NCBI RefSeq assembly: GCF_000739775.1
Contig: NZ_BBJH01000043.1
Span: 23,746 to 87,745 of the forward strand
Length of the DNA: 64,000 nt
Direction: 5' to 3'
Origin: Paraburkholderia heleia NBRC 101817
GTDB lineage: Bacteria; Pseudomonadota; Gammaproteobacteria; Burkholderiales; Burkholderiaceae
Position numbers and translations under genes: made by a program. Below are positions 1 through 8,822 of this stretch, piece after piece; within the stretch, counting starts at the first letter, position 1, and the number at the start of each line of letters is the position of its first letter. The notes below the pieces were generated by a model that saw nothing but the letters and a program-made list of their open reading frames with translations, did no database searches and was not told the origin of the DNA.

Positions 1-229
1 TTACCTCTACGACAGATCACGGTGGCCCGTTTCTTCAACTCGAACTCCCACTTCGTTCCCGGAGGGCGCTTCTCGATGCATCCGCATAGCAACGCCTGAC
101 GTAGATCAGCATCGTAATACAGAAAAGCAGAAGTTCAACCTGCGGGCAGCGCAAAGGCTGTCAACTTGTCAGAACTTGCACAATTCATCAAATCGTCACA
201 AAGATCGGGTTGCCGGGCGTCCATATGAT

Positions 230-1183
230 ATGGTTTGGGCCAACCCGTTTTTTGTCAGACTCGAGGCTGAAATGGATATGGACGGTGACTGGCCGTTGCC
301 GCGGCCGCGCACTCGCTTCAGAATCGATCGGCACCGCTGCGGTGCGCCACTTACCAGCAGGACCTCCATCGCCAGCACCTTCTCATCATTGGCCGTGCCG
401 GTGGTCATCGAGGTGGTGCAAAGAACACAGTCCCTCGCGACGGAAGTCGACCCCGAAGCATTTCATCAGCTTCGGGTGGCCTTCAGGAAACTTCGTGCCT
501 TGTATTGGGCGTACTCGCCCTGGCTCGGCGAGGAAGCCACCGCGCACGCCAGCGAAGAATTCAAGCGCCTCGCCGCCGTGGCGGGCGGAACGCGCGACTG
601 GGACATCGCCGGCGATCTCCTCAAAACCGCGCAGAAGTCGGACGCGTCCATCAAACTGCTCGTGAGCGCCGCGCGTGAGAAGCGCGCGCAAGCGGTGGCG
701 CATAGCCAGGCCATGATCAGGAGCGACGCCGTCGAGGCATTTCTGAACGACGCCGTGCTTCGCGCGCAAACCACGCTGCAATCGTGTTGCAATCATCTTC
801 CAATCCGCGCGTTTGCTAAAAAACGAGTCCGTATGGCGCAGCGCACGCTTCGCAAGCGCAGCAGACGCGCCGTGCAAAGCGAGGCTGGCCACGAGGACAA
901 TCTTCATGACGTGCGCAAGGCCGGAAAAAAGCTGCGCTATCTGCTCGAGTTTTTTCAACCCGTAATCAAAGGCGGGCACGACCGCACCATCAAGGAGCTG
1001 ACGGCCGTGCAAAAGACGCTGGGGCAGTTCAACGACATTGCCGCAAGCGAGACCCTGATCCGCAACGCGCGTTTCGACCAGGTTCCTGCCGACGTCGTCG
1101 AGAAGTCACTGCAATGGCTAGAAAGAGAAAAGTGCCAGCGAATAGACATAGCCTCACGAAAGGTCAAAGCCATTTCCGATTGA
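230..1183 (+). CDS. CHAD domain-containing protein
   Basis: The protein has two helical repeats with the conserved histidine/arginine signature of the CHAD family: HQLRVAFRKLRA near residue 80 and HDVRKAGKKLRYLLEFF near residue 225, in a strongly basic alpha-helical context. CHAD domains are known to bind inorganic polyphosphate and often sit beside polyphosphate kinase or CYTH proteins; neither is present here, so the cellular role stays inferred. The frame is open further upstream to a TTG at 176. I chose the ATG at 230 (317 aa), but no good ribosome site precedes either, so the start is uncertain. The first 60 residues look unlike the family and may not be translated. The gene converges on the small exported protein ending at 1201. 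Confidence 0.8.
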   Translation: MVWANPFFVRLEAEMDMDGDWPLPRPRTRFRIDRHRCGAPLTSRTSIASTFSSLAVPVVIEVVQRTQSLATEVDPEAFHQLRVAFRKLRALYWAYSPWLGEEATAHASEEFKRLAAVAGGTRDWDIAGDLLKTAQKSDASIKLLVSAAREKRAQAVAHSQAMIRSDAVEAFLNDAVLRAQTTLQSCCNHLPIRAFAKKRVRMAQRTLRKRSRRAVQSEAGHEDNLHDVRKAGKKLRYLLEFFQPVIKGGHDRTIKELTAVQKTLGQFNDIAASETLIRNARFDQVPADVVEKSLQWLEREKCQRIDIASRKVKAISD

Positions 1184-1200
1184 CCCAGCGCCGCCTGCAA

Positions 1201-1593
1201 TCACTGGCAGGTCACGACGCTAACGGGCAAGTTCTCACTCGCCGTGCCGAGCCGCTCGCGCGATGCGGTGGTAATGGAACCGCCAGGCGGTATGCATTCC
1301 GATTGCCCCATTCCCCCGCCTTCCATTTGCGGCGCGCCGTTGTTGAACGACTGCCACGTGATGATGACCGGCGCACCGCAGTTGTTGATCAAGTCGGTGT
1401 AGTCGACGCCCAGTTTGGCATTCTTCCCGCGATATTCCCGGTCGACGCAGTCTGTCGAAAGCTCGCTCGGCTCGAAGCGAGCCGAGGCTGGAGGCGCCGC
1501 GCGATCGCCCGCAGCGCCGGGCGTGACATGCGCGAGAAGGATCACGAGAAGGACTGCAAGTTGGCTGTGGGCCAGATTGCGGGAAGCTGTCAT
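1201..1593 (-). CDS. small exported protein with four cysteines, unknown function
   Basis: The start is the ATG at 1593, preceded by GAGGTG at a spacing of 5; a longer frame to 1623 lacks such a site. The 130-residue product begins with a signal peptide (hydrophobic run VLLVILLAHV, then Ala-rich cleavage region). The mature part has four cysteines (in STDCVD, NNCGAP, SECIPP and VVTCQ), enough for two disulfides, and a glycine-rich stretch. The NNCGAPVIITW segment resembles small periplasmic proteins of Burkholderia with no assigned function. I do not recognise a named family. It converges with the CHAD gene and leaves only 17 bases between the two stops. Confidence 0.65.
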   Translation of the reverse strand: MTASRNLAHSQLAVLLVILLAHVTPGAAGDRAAPPASARFEPSELSTDCVDREYRGKNAKLGVDYTDLINNCGAPVIITWQSFNNGAPQMEGGGMGQSECIPPGGSITTASRERLGTASENLPVSVVTCQ

Positions 1594-1718
1594 TTCTTCA
1601 CCTCGCTTTCGCGTGCCGATCACCGTCAGTTAGCTTCCCGCAGAAGCAGGCGTCAAGCGCCAGGCGCTCCATTGCGTGGGCAAACAGACAGTATCGCTGA
1701 TGAGCACCCGGCCTTTTA

Positions 1719-2491
1719 CTAAGGATTTCGAAGTGACCGGGCCATCACAAGGCAATCCGCCGGGTTGGTCTCGAAGCTCGCGAGGCCCTGATGTGGCCGC
1801 TGCCGTCGGCGTGGTCCGAAAGGCCGGGGAAGTATGGCTGGCCCGCCTGCAATCCCGTTGCCGCAGCCTGCAGCACCTGCAGCAATCCCTGATCGAACAA
1901 CGCCACTGAAGTGGGCGCAGCGCCATGGCCGGCTTCGGCGCCACCCACCGGAACCAGCGTGACGTGCGTTGCCTCGCCCGCCGCGGCGGGCGGCTGCGTG
2001 TTGGCCGTGCCGTCGCCATCCGGCACGGCGTCGGGCACGTAGGCCACGGCTTGCGGCGCCTGGCCGACCGGCACCGTGGCGATGACCTTGTTGGTCAGCG
2101 TATCGATTGCCGTCATCGCGTCGCCGTTTTCGAGGCCCACGTAGACACGCGTGCCGTCGCCGGATGGCCAGATGCCGTGCGGCAGGCTGCCAACCGCAAT
2201 GGCCCGCCACCAGCGAAAAGCGACATCGGTTTCCGGGTTGAAGGCCCACATAGGGCTGAAGTTGGCCGGGGCCGGTTCGCCGAGACGGATGACACCGACC
2301 AGACGATTGGCTGCGGGATCGATGATCGACACGGTGTTCGAAAACTGATCGGACGAATAAACGCGGTCCCGATGGCTCACCGGGATATCGGCGGCCGCCA
2401 GCGAGCCGGGGACCTGCCCCGCCCCGGCGGGCGTGGCGGCGGCAAACGCAGCGGCGCTCGGGGCCGCGCCAGGCATGGCGATGTATTTCAT
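1719..2491 (-). pseudogene. decayed YVTN-type beta-propeller gene (deletion plus frameshift)
   Basis: The frame beginning at ATG 2491 (GGGAG at spacing 8) carries YVTN/YncE-like propeller blades: VYSSDQFSNTVSIIDPAANR, then LPHGIWPSGDGTRVYVGLEN and TNKVIATVPVGQAPQAVAYV. Between the first and second blade the text jumps abruptly from FSPMW to AFNPETDV and then into RWWRAIAVGSLPHGI, as if several blades were deleted. Near 1790-1800 the frame shifts: the expected continuation GLASFETNPA is read in the neighbouring frame, which ends at 1719, while the original frame stops at 1745. Intact relatives have roughly twice as many residues. No export signal is obvious in the remaining N-terminus. I treat it as a non-functional remnant. 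Confidence 0.7.
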
Positions 2492-2824
2492 GACTTTGTC
2501 TCCCGCGTCCTGATGCGAGTGGATCAGTGGTAAACAACGGACTCGCCGATCTACTCCATGCAGACCAAAATCGAATTGCAGATCGGCGCGCCGCGAAACG
2601 TTGGCAAACGCTTGTCGGGCAAACGCCTGCCAACTCCTCGAGCCTCGCGCGGGCCGGTCGGAATAACTTCGCCGGTTGCGCGTTCGTTCCGTGACATTCG
2701 CGTATGCGGGCGTACCATCGTTGCACTACGCACGAAAGGCGAACGCGCGGGCCCGGCCGGTTCACATTCTGCCGGGTGCTGCCGCATAGCAGATTAGCCG
2801 CGCCGCAGCGGTAAGGAGCGCTAC
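2492..2824. other. intergenic region between the propeller pseudogene and the DHA2 efflux gene
   Basis: This 333-base stretch separates two divergent genes and holds no convincing ORF. It contains a 7-bp perfect dyad (GTTGGCA at 2600-2606 and TGCCAAC at 2628-2634) and, inside it, a direct repeat GGCAAACGC at 2603-2611 and 2618-2626. These could be a regulator site for the efflux gene. No regulator gene lies next to it. Confidence 0.4.
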
Positions 2825-4408
2825 ATGGCCACGAGCATCGGGCTTCACGATCAAGGACGGCAACTGTTGCCCTTTCGCGAGTCGGTACTGGCGATGCTCG
2901 GCGTCGCGTCGGTTTCGATGCTGATCGCGCTCGACCAGACCATCGTCGGCACCGCGCTGCCGCGCATCGTCGCGGAGCTCAAGGGCTTCGAGCTTTATGC
3001 ATGGGTCGCGACGGCCTACATGCTCGCGTCGGTCATCACGATTCCGATCTTCGGCCGTCTGGGCGATCTGTTCGGCCGCAAGCCCTTCATGCTGGCAGCG
3101 ATCCTCCTCTTCACCCTCGCCTCGGTGCTCTGCGGGATCGCGACCAACATGCTGTTCCTCGTGCTCGCGCGCGGCCTGCAGGGCATCGGCGGCGGCATCA
3201 TGATGGGGACGGTCTTCGCGACCGTCGCCGACCTGTTCCCCGATCCGCGGCTACGCCTGCGTTGGCTGGTGTTCGTCTCCTCGGCGTTCGGCCTTGCGAA
3301 CGTGGTCGGCCCCACGCTCGGGGGCATGCTGACCCAGCACGGCAGCTGGCGCCTCGTGTTCTTCGTCAACGTGCCGGTGGGCGTGGCGGCGCTCTTCTTC
3401 GTACATGCTTTCCTGCCGCACCTGCACTACGCCCGCGATGGCGCGCGGCTGCGTCTCGACTGGCTCGGCGCCTGCGTCGTCGCCGTCACGTTCGGCGCGC
3501 TGCAGCTCGCCATCGAGCTTTTGCCGAGGCAAGGCTGGACGACTTCGACGATCGTGCTGGCCGTGATCGTGGTGGTCTGTTCGTTGACGCTTTTCTTCTG
3601 GGAAAAGCGCATGGGCTATCCGATCATCCCCGTGGACATGCTGCTCGACCGCAAGCTCGGTCCGCTCTTCGCGATGTCGGTGCTCGGCGGGTTTGCGCTG
3701 TTCTCGCTCGTGTTCTATGTGCCGCTGCTGTTCCAGGGCGGCTATGCGATGTCGCCGCGCGCCTCGGGCATGCTGATCACGCCCCTGCTGCTCGGCACGA
3801 CGGTCGGCAGTTTCGTGAACAATCGCGTGGTCACGCGCATCCGGCGCGCCAACGCGATCCTCTACGTCGGCTTCGCGTTGTCCGCTTTCGCGAGCCTCGC
3901 GGTGGTCGTCCTGCGCGGCAACGAGCCGCACCTCGTGTGGATGGCGTGCATGGGCGCGAGCGGCCTGGGGCTGGGCCTCGTGGGCACGAGCCTCACGGTC
4001 TGCTCGCAGCAGATCGTCTCGCGCGACCATCTCGGCGCGGCCACGGCGATGCTGCAATCGCTGCGCACCTTCGGCGGCATGCTGGGCACGGCAATGACGG
4101 GCGCGCTGCTCGGACACCTTTACACCATGGGCGTGAATCGCTCGCTCGACTCGTATCGGGCCACGCAGTGGTTCAAGTCGTTTGCGAGTCCCGAACTGCT
4201 CGTGGACCGCGCCGACCAGGCCGCGCTGATCAATCGCCTCGTGAGCGCCGGCCATGCCGGCGACGCGATGATGAACTCGGCGCGCGGCGCACTCGTCGAT
4301 TCGATCCACATGGGCCTCATCGTCGCTGCCGCAGCCGCGCTCGCCGGCCTGTGTCTCGCGTGGTTCGTGCCGCCCGTGCGGGTCGGCGATCTCGAGGCTC
4401 GGCCGTAA
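2825..4408 (+). CDS. DHA2-family (EmrB/QacA) MFS drug efflux transporter, 14 TMS
   Basis: This 527-aa membrane protein fits the DHA2 drug:H+ antiporter family. Around residue 40 it has the family signature LDQTIVGTALPRI, followed by motif A (GRLGDLFGRKP, near residue 78), the LARGLQGIGGG motif of helix 4, and motif C-like glycines (GPTLGGMLTQHGSWRLVFFVN, helix 5). The length matches 14-TMS pumps. A GGAG site precedes ATG 2825. No membrane-fusion (EmrA) or TolC partner gene is adjacent, so it may work alone in the inner membrane or borrow partners encoded elsewhere. The substrate cannot be read from the sequence. It is followed by the cobalamin riboswitch, so it is not likely to share a transcript with btuB. 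Confidence 0.88.
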   Translation: MATSIGLHDQGRQLLPFRESVLAMLGVASVSMLIALDQTIVGTALPRIVAELKGFELYAWVATAYMLASVITIPIFGRLGDLFGRKPFMLAAILLFTLASVLCGIATNMLFLVLARGLQGIGGGIMMGTVFATVADLFPDPRLRLRWLVFVSSAFGLANVVGPTLGGMLTQHGSWRLVFFVNVPVGVAALFFVHAFLPHLHYARDGARLRLDWLGACVVAVTFGALQLAIELLPRQGWTTSTIVLAVIVVVCSLTLFFWEKRMGYPIIPVDMLLDRKLGPLFAMSVLGGFALFSLVFYVPLLFQGGYAMSPRASGMLITPLLLGTTVGSFVNNRVVTRIRRANAILYVGFALSAFASLAVVVLRGNEPHLVWMACMGASGLGLGLVGTSLTVCSQQIVSRDHLGAATAMLQSLRTFGGMLGTAMTGALLGHLYTMGVNRSLDSYRATQWFKSFASPELLVDRADQAALINRLVSAGHAGDAMMNSARGALVDSIHMGLIVAAAAALAGLCLAWFVPPVRVGDLEARP

Positions 4409-4452
4409 AGCCGCGCGGAAAGGGAGATTTCGCCACACCCCGCCCGCAAAGG

Positions 4453-4481
4453 TTGACGCGGCGACGGTGCGGCCATTACCC
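4453..4481 (+). promoter_or_regulatory. candidate sigma-70 promoter for riboswitch-btuB
   Basis: TTGACG at 4453-4458 matches the -35 consensus in 5 of 6 bases. Seventeen bases later lies TTACCC (4476-4481), a weak -10. The pair sits directly upstream of the riboswitch aptamer, which is where its promoter is expected. The poor -10 keeps confidence low. Confidence 0.35.
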
Positions 4482-4483
4482 TT

Positions 4484-4650
4484 GCGCGCTGATGGTTCCC
4501 GGCGACGGGATCAAAAGGGAACGCAGTGCAAGACTGCGGCTGCCCCCGCAACTGTCAGCGGCGAGTCCATGCCAGAGAGGGCCACTGGGAAACCGGGAAG
4601 GCCGGCAATGGACGTCGACCCGCGAGCCAGGAGACCTGCCATCAGCCGAG
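4484..4650 (+). promoter_or_regulatory. cobalamin (B12) riboswitch
   Basis: The leader shows the conserved cobalamin aptamer blocks in the right order: GATGGTTCCC (4491-4500), GGGA-rich arm with AAAAGGGAA, the core CAGTGCAAGACTGCGGCTGC with CCCCGCAACTGT (about 4520-4556), GCCACTGG (about 4580-4587) and the B12-box GCCAGGAGACCTGCC (4626-4640). It lies about 110 bases upstream of btuB. Riboswitches of this class repress outer-membrane cobalamin receptor expression when adenosylcobalamin is bound. The expression platform between 4650 and 4760 is GC-rich and could sequester the btuB start, but I did not resolve a clear alternative structure. Confidence 0.93.
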
Positions 4651-4760
4651 TCCAGCAGCCGCAGCGGGCGGGGATGCCCAATGCGCAAGCACCGCCCACG
4701 CGGCGATCGCCCGTTGCACGGACAGCCCGTATCTCAGGAGCTGTTTCCAGCCACCGCATC

Positions 4761-6719
4761 ATGAAGTTTCGCCAATTCGTATTGACTTGCGCCGCGCTCG
4801 CCTGTGCGTGGCAAACCGCGCACGCCGCCGACGCCACCGCCACCGCCGATGCCACGAACGCATCGCCCACCCAGCCGCAGCAGCAAGCCGGCGACGACGC
4901 CACGCTGCCCAATATCCTCGTCGTGGGCGACGCGCAGCATCTGCCGCAATCGTTCGACCAGCGCTACGCGACCACCCAGGTGCTCACGCGCGAGGACCTC
5001 GAGCGCGTCTCCCCCGCCGACCCCAGCATCGCGCAGGCGCTCGCCACGCTGCCGGGCGTCACCGTCTCGCAGACCGGCGGGCCGGGGTCGTACACAGGGG
5101 TGAGCATCCGCGGGTCGTCGGCTGACCAGGTGGCTGTGTTCATCGACGGCATACGCGTGGGCTCCGTCACCACGGGCACGGCAGAATGGGCCGATCTCGC
5201 GACCGCCTCGTTCGACCGCGTGGAGGTGATCTCGGGCCCCGCGGCGGCCTCGTTCGGCGCGGATGCCATGGGCGGCGTCGTGCAGCTCTTCACGCGCCAT
5301 GCGTCGAACCAGCCGAACCAGACCACCGTCTCGTTCGGCGGCGGCTCGAACAAGACCTTCGACACGCAGGTGCGCACCTCGGGCACGATCCCATCGACAG
5401 GACCGCTCTCCGCGCTGAGCGGCCTCACCTACTCGCTGGGCCTGCACGACTACAACACGGCGGGCATCGACGCGACGCAACCCTGGGCCTACGGCCACGA
5501 AGACGGCCGCAACCCTTACCACGCGCAGAACCTGGACGCGCGCCTCGGCTATGCGCATGACGACTGGTCGATTTCGACCTTCGCGCTCTACCACCGCTCC
5601 GATCTCTCCTATGACAACGCGGGCGGCAACGACCGCCAGCGCGACACCCAGCTCACGACCGGCCTCGCGTTCCACCTCGACATCACGCCGACCACGCAGT
5701 TCGACCAGTCGGTGGGCTACGCGACGGACCGTCAGTTCCTCTATTCGAACGACCCGACGATCCCGACCGACGAGATCGACTCGACACGCTTTTCCACTTC
5801 CACGTCGATCACGCATCAGGAAAGGGGCCACACGGTCTTCGGCATGCCGCTCGACGGCGAGACCAAGCTCGCCTACGACTACACGCGCGAGATGGCGTTC
5901 CTGCCCGTCGATGTGCCGGGCGGCCTGCCCGCGCGCAACGATTCGGCCGTGTCGATGCATCAGTCCACCACGCTCGGACCCGCGACGCTGTTTCTGGCGG
6001 GGCGGCACGAAATCGTGCAGGGGCAATCCGTGAATACGGGCAACGTCGCGCTCTCATGGGCGATCACGCCGGTCTACACGGCACGCGTTTCGTATGGCAA
6101 TGCGTTCCGTCTGCCGACGTTCAACGACCTTTACTATCCGGGCTACTCGAACCCCGACTTGCGGCCCGAGCGCAGCGACTCGGTCGAAGCCGCGCTCGAT
6201 GCGGCCACGTCGTTCGGCACGTTCACGGCAGCCGTGTACGACACGCGCGTGCACGACCTCATCACGTACAACTCGCAAACCTTCCAGCCGGTGAACGTGG
6301 GCCGTGCGCACATACAGGGGCTCGACCTCTCGTACAAAGGCACGCTCGGCAAGTCCACGCCGGTGAGCCTCACGGTAGGGATCCTGAATCCGCAGGACGT
6401 GACCGGCCAGACCTGGCTCAATCGCCGCCCGCGCCAGACGGTAAGCCTGAGCGTGGATCACACGTGGGACGAGTTCCAGCTCCACGCGCTCAGTACCGGC
6501 GTTTCGCTGCTCTATAACGGCTCGACGTTCGACGACCAGCTCAACACGATCTACCTGCCTTCGTGGACGACCGTGAGCCTGCGCGCATCGTACAAGGTCA
6601 ACGCGCATCTCGCGCTTTCGGCCACGCTTGCGAACGTGTTCAACCGGCAATACGCGAGTGCCTACGGGTACAGCACGCTGGGGCGCACGGCGTTTGGCAA
6701 GGTCACCTATACGTTCTGA
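4761..6719 (+). CDS. btuB: TonB-dependent outer-membrane cobalamin receptor BtuB
   Basis: The start is ATG 4761, giving 652 aa with a signal peptide (MKFRQFVLTCAALACAWQTAHA). After an Ala/Thr/Gln-rich spacer comes a TonB-box-like stretch (LPNILVVGD) and the plug domain: LATLPGVTVSQTGGPGSYTG, SIRGSSADQVAVFIDGIRVG, and IEVISGP-type motif VEVISGPAAASFGADAMGG. The rest is an outer-membrane beta-barrel (FRLPTFNDLYYPG, NPDLRPERS) ending in the aromatic C-terminus KVTYTF. The upstream cobalamin riboswitch supports B12 uptake specifically. No btuCDF or cob/cbi genes are next to it, so import across the inner membrane must use genes elsewhere. Confidence 0.93.
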   Translation: MKFRQFVLTCAALACAWQTAHAADATATADATNASPTQPQQQAGDDATLPNILVVGDAQHLPQSFDQRYATTQVLTREDLERVSPADPSIAQALATLPGVTVSQTGGPGSYTGVSIRGSSADQVAVFIDGIRVGSVTTGTAEWADLATASFDRVEVISGPAAASFGADAMGGVVQLFTRHASNQPNQTTVSFGGGSNKTFDTQVRTSGTIPSTGPLSALSGLTYSLGLHDYNTAGIDATQPWAYGHEDGRNPYHAQNLDARLGYAHDDWSISTFALYHRSDLSYDNAGGNDRQRDTQLTTGLAFHLDITPTTQFDQSVGYATDRQFLYSNDPTIPTDEIDSTRFSTSTSITHQERGHTVFGMPLDGETKLAYDYTREMAFLPVDVPGGLPARNDSAVSMHQSTTLGPATLFLAGRHEIVQGQSVNTGNVALSWAITPVYTARVSYGNAFRLPTFNDLYYPGYSNPDLRPERSDSVEAALDAATSFGTFTAAVYDTRVHDLITYNSQTFQPVNVGRAHIQGLDLSYKGTLGKSTPVSLTVGILNPQDVTGQTWLNRRPRQTVSLSVDHTWDEFQLHALSTGVSLLYNGSTFDDQLNTIYLPSWTTVSLRASYKVNAHLALSATLANVFNRQYASAYGYSTLGRTAFGKVTYTF

Positions 6720-6737
6720 GCGTTCTGAGCGTTGCAT

Positions 6738-6775
6738 GCGAGCGGGTGCGCCCGGGCGATTGCGCGCCCGCTCGC
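6738..6775. terminator. hairpin between convergent btuB and beta-propeller gene
   Basis: Perfect 9-bp arms GCGAGCGGG (6738-6746) and CCCGCTCGC (6767-6775) flank an inner GC-rich palindrome CGCCCGGGCG. It starts 18 bases after the btuB stop and abuts the stop of the convergent gene. There is no strong T-run on either side, so it may be a bidirectional, weakly intrinsic terminator. Confidence 0.55.
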
Positions 6776-7417
6776 CTAATCCTCGCGCCTGGGCCGCCGC
6801 ACCGCGCGAATCTTCCCGCTGTTGCCGCCGCCGCAGAAAAACTGCTCGCCGCCATCGGACTCGAGCCCCGAAACGGCGGTTCCGGGCGGCATGTCGAGCT
6901 GTTCCAGCACTTCGCCCGTGCCCGGATCGATACGCCGCAAGTCGCTCTCGTCGCCTTCCCAGGTGCCGTGCCACAGTTCGCCGTCCACCCACGTCACGCC
7001 CGTGACGAAGCGGCTCGATTCGAGCGTGCGCAAAATCGCGCCCGTCTGCGGATCGACCTGATGGATCTTGCGCTCGCGATACACCCCGACCCAGAGCGTG
7101 CCGTCCGCCCACGCGAGCCCCGAGTCGCCGCCGCCTCCCGGCGCGGGAATCATGGCGAGCACGCGGCCCGTTTCGGGGTCGATCTTGTGGATGCGGTCCT
7201 CGGCGATCTGAAACAGATGCCGCCCGTCGAAGGCCGTGCCCGCGTGCGCCGCGACGTCGATCGAGCGCTGCGTCTGGCCGCTCTCAGGATCGAGCGACGC
7301 GATGCGCTCGCCCACGGCGAACCACACCTGCTTGCCGTCGTACGTGACGCCACCCACCTTGTCGATGCCGGGATAAGGGCCGTACTCGCGGACGATTTCG
7401 GCAGTCGTTCGTTTCAT
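6776..7417 (-). CDS. small beta-propeller (PQQ/glutaminyl-cyclotransferase-like) protein
   Basis: The 213-aa product has about five repeats typical of propeller blades: VGGVTYDGKQVWFAVGERIA, LDPESGQTQRSIDV, IHKIDPETGRVLAMIP, LAWADGTLWVGVYRERKIHQ, VDPQTGAILRTLE and RIDPGTGEVLEQLDMP. The regular D-P-x-T-G turns are seen directly. No signal peptide is visible, so it is probably cytoplasmic. An ideal AAGGAGGAAATC site precedes ATG 7417. It lies 35 bases downstream of the TPR-HTH regulator gene in the same direction and probably shares its transcript. A binding or sensing role is possible; the substrate is unknown. Confidence 0.75.
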   Translation of the reverse strand: MKRTTAEIVREYGPYPGIDKVGGVTYDGKQVWFAVGERIASLDPESGQTQRSIDVAAHAGTAFDGRHLFQIAEDRIHKIDPETGRVLAMIPAPGGGGDSGLAWADGTLWVGVYRERKIHQVDPQTGAILRTLESSRFVTGVTWVDGELWHGTWEGDESDLRRIDPGTGEVLEQLDMPPGTAVSGLESDGGEQFFCGGGNSGKIRAVRRPRRED

Positions 7418-7452
7418 GATTTCCTCCTTCGATGCAGGGACAGGCGCTCATC

Positions 7453-8679
7453 CTAATCGCCCGGCAGCGGCGCGGGGAGTAACAAGGTCGTCGCGAATCC
7501 GGGGACGGGCGGCGTGGTCCAGCGGCGCGCGCGCCCGTAGCCGAACGACTGCACCTTGTCCGCCGCGGCGAGCGAATCGAGCGCACGCTGCACGGTGCGC
7601 TGGCTCGCGCCGAGCGCGAGCGCCAGCGCCGAACTGGACCACGATTCGCCATCGGCGAGAAAAGCCAGCACGGCAGCGTGCTTTTCCTCCACAGGCCGCG
7701 CCAGCACCACCACCTCGCTCGCCTTGCGCGGCGACAGCGCAAAACCCTGCTGGGTTGCGCCGATATCGGCGACGTCGCGCAACAGCGTACGCAAGCGGCC
7801 GATTTCCACGCGCAGGCGGGCGCGATGCGTTTCGTCGGCGTGCTTCGTGCGAAAGGCGCTGGCGATGAGCGCGTCGCGCGGCACGTCGGCGGGCCACGCC
7901 TGCGCGAGCGCGCGGGCGAGCACGAACAGCACGGGGCGCCGTGCAAGTTCGATGACGGTCGCGCCCTCGCGCACGACGTAGCGGCACGCGTCCACGATGA
8001 GCGCCTTCGAGGCGAGCAGCGCCTCGACGTCTTCCAGCAGCAACACGCGCGCTTCACCGCGCGCGATGAGGCGCGCCGCCGGCGAGGTCAACAGCAGCGC
8101 GGCGCTTTCGATCTCGGCGCTCAGCGCTGCGATGCCCGCCTCATGTGCGGCGCGCGCGGCCTCGGAGAGCGAGCGACGCGCCGCCTGCGTTTGAATGCGC
8201 CGCATGGCAATGCCGGCGGCGATCAGCTCGTGGGCCGCGCGCAATGCGGGCGGCAGCGGCGCGGGATCGGCTTCGGCAAGCATGCCCCCGGCTTCGTCGA
8301 GCCGGCCGACGAGCAGCAAGCGGCGAATTTCCAGGTAGCGCGCATGCGCGGCATTGAGGCGGTCGCCATGGGCTTCGAGCGTTTGACGCGCCGCAGCGAG
8401 CGTGTCGGTCGGCCAGCCGAGATCGCGCGAGGCGAGCGCGATTTCGGCCTCGGCGACGACACAGCGCGCGCGCGCCACGGCCTCGCGCGAGCCGAAGCCG
8501 CGGGCCGCGCTGCGCAGCAGCGCTTTGGCGCGCGCGAAGTCGCCGAGCTGCGCCATGGCGATGCCGCGCAGCGCGAGCGCGGGCGCGTCGCCGCGCAACG
8601 CGACCCGGTTCAGCGCGCCGAGCGGATCACCGGCCGCGAGCGCGCGCGCCGCCGCCGTGAACAGCGAATCCATGGTCAT
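7453..8679 (-). CDS. TPR-like plus helix-turn-helix transcriptional regulator
   Basis: The first half is made of Ala/Leu-rich helical pairs resembling TPR repeats (PALALRGIAMAQLGDFARAK, LEIRRLLLVGRLDEAGGMLA). The C-terminus, about residues 340-395, has a helix-turn-helix: SSALALALGASQRTVQRALD, then SLAAADKVQSFGYGRARRW. The middle holds an arginine-rich segment (HRARLRVEIGRLRTLLRDV) like the winged-helix part of large activator proteins. It is transcribed divergently from DUF899, and the two share a 143-base promoter region with a repeated 10-mer, so it is a likely local regulator. Relatives are annotated only as helix-turn-helix proteins. The ATG at 8679 has GGCGGGA upstream. Confidence 0.72.
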   Translation of the reverse strand: MTMDSLFTAAARALAAGDPLGALNRVALRGDAPALALRGIAMAQLGDFARAKALLRSAARGFGSREAVARARCVVAEAEIALASRDLGWPTDTLAAARQTLEAHGDRLNAAHARYLEIRRLLLVGRLDEAGGMLAEADPAPLPPALRAAHELIAAGIAMRRIQTQAARRSLSEAARAAHEAGIAALSAEIESAALLLTSPAARLIARGEARVLLLEDVEALLASKALIVDACRYVVREGATVIELARRPVLFVLARALAQAWPADVPRDALIASAFRTKHADETHRARLRVEIGRLRTLLRDVADIGATQQGFALSPRKASEVVVLARPVEEKHAAVLAFLADGESWSSSALALALGASQRTVQRALDSLAAADKVQSFGYGRARRWTTPPVPGFATTLLLPAPLPGD

Positions 8680-8739
8680 GGGAATCCCGCCACACTTGTC
8701 ACTCCCCCTCCTTCCGGGTCCGGACCTAATCTAACACGG

Positions 8740-8765
8740 CGATCGAACGAATCATCGATCGAACG
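8740..8765. repeat. direct repeat in the TPR-HTH/DUF899 divergent promoter
   Basis: The 10-mer CGATCGAACG occurs at 8740-8749 and again at 8756-8765, a 16-bp start-to-start spacing. It sits midway in the divergent region, so it is a candidate operator for the adjacent regulator. The assignment is an inference from position and repetition only. Confidence 0.4.
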
Positions 8766-8822
8766 GTGCGGCGGTGCCCACAGCACGCCGCCATCAAAGC
8801 GAATCCATAGGAGGACCAGGCA

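Noticed and set aside
1..160. Minus-strand open frame running off the left edge, with text such as ALLCGCIEKRPPGTKWEFEL
   Set aside because: It lacks an ATG, has no recognisable family and only about 50 codons are visible; it could be chance. Sequence to the left would decide.
3001..4764. Long plus-strand frame overlapping the DHA2 gene in another frame
   Set aside because: Arg/Pro/His-rich composition typical of a GC-rich shadow frame; the real transporter covers it with clear motifs.
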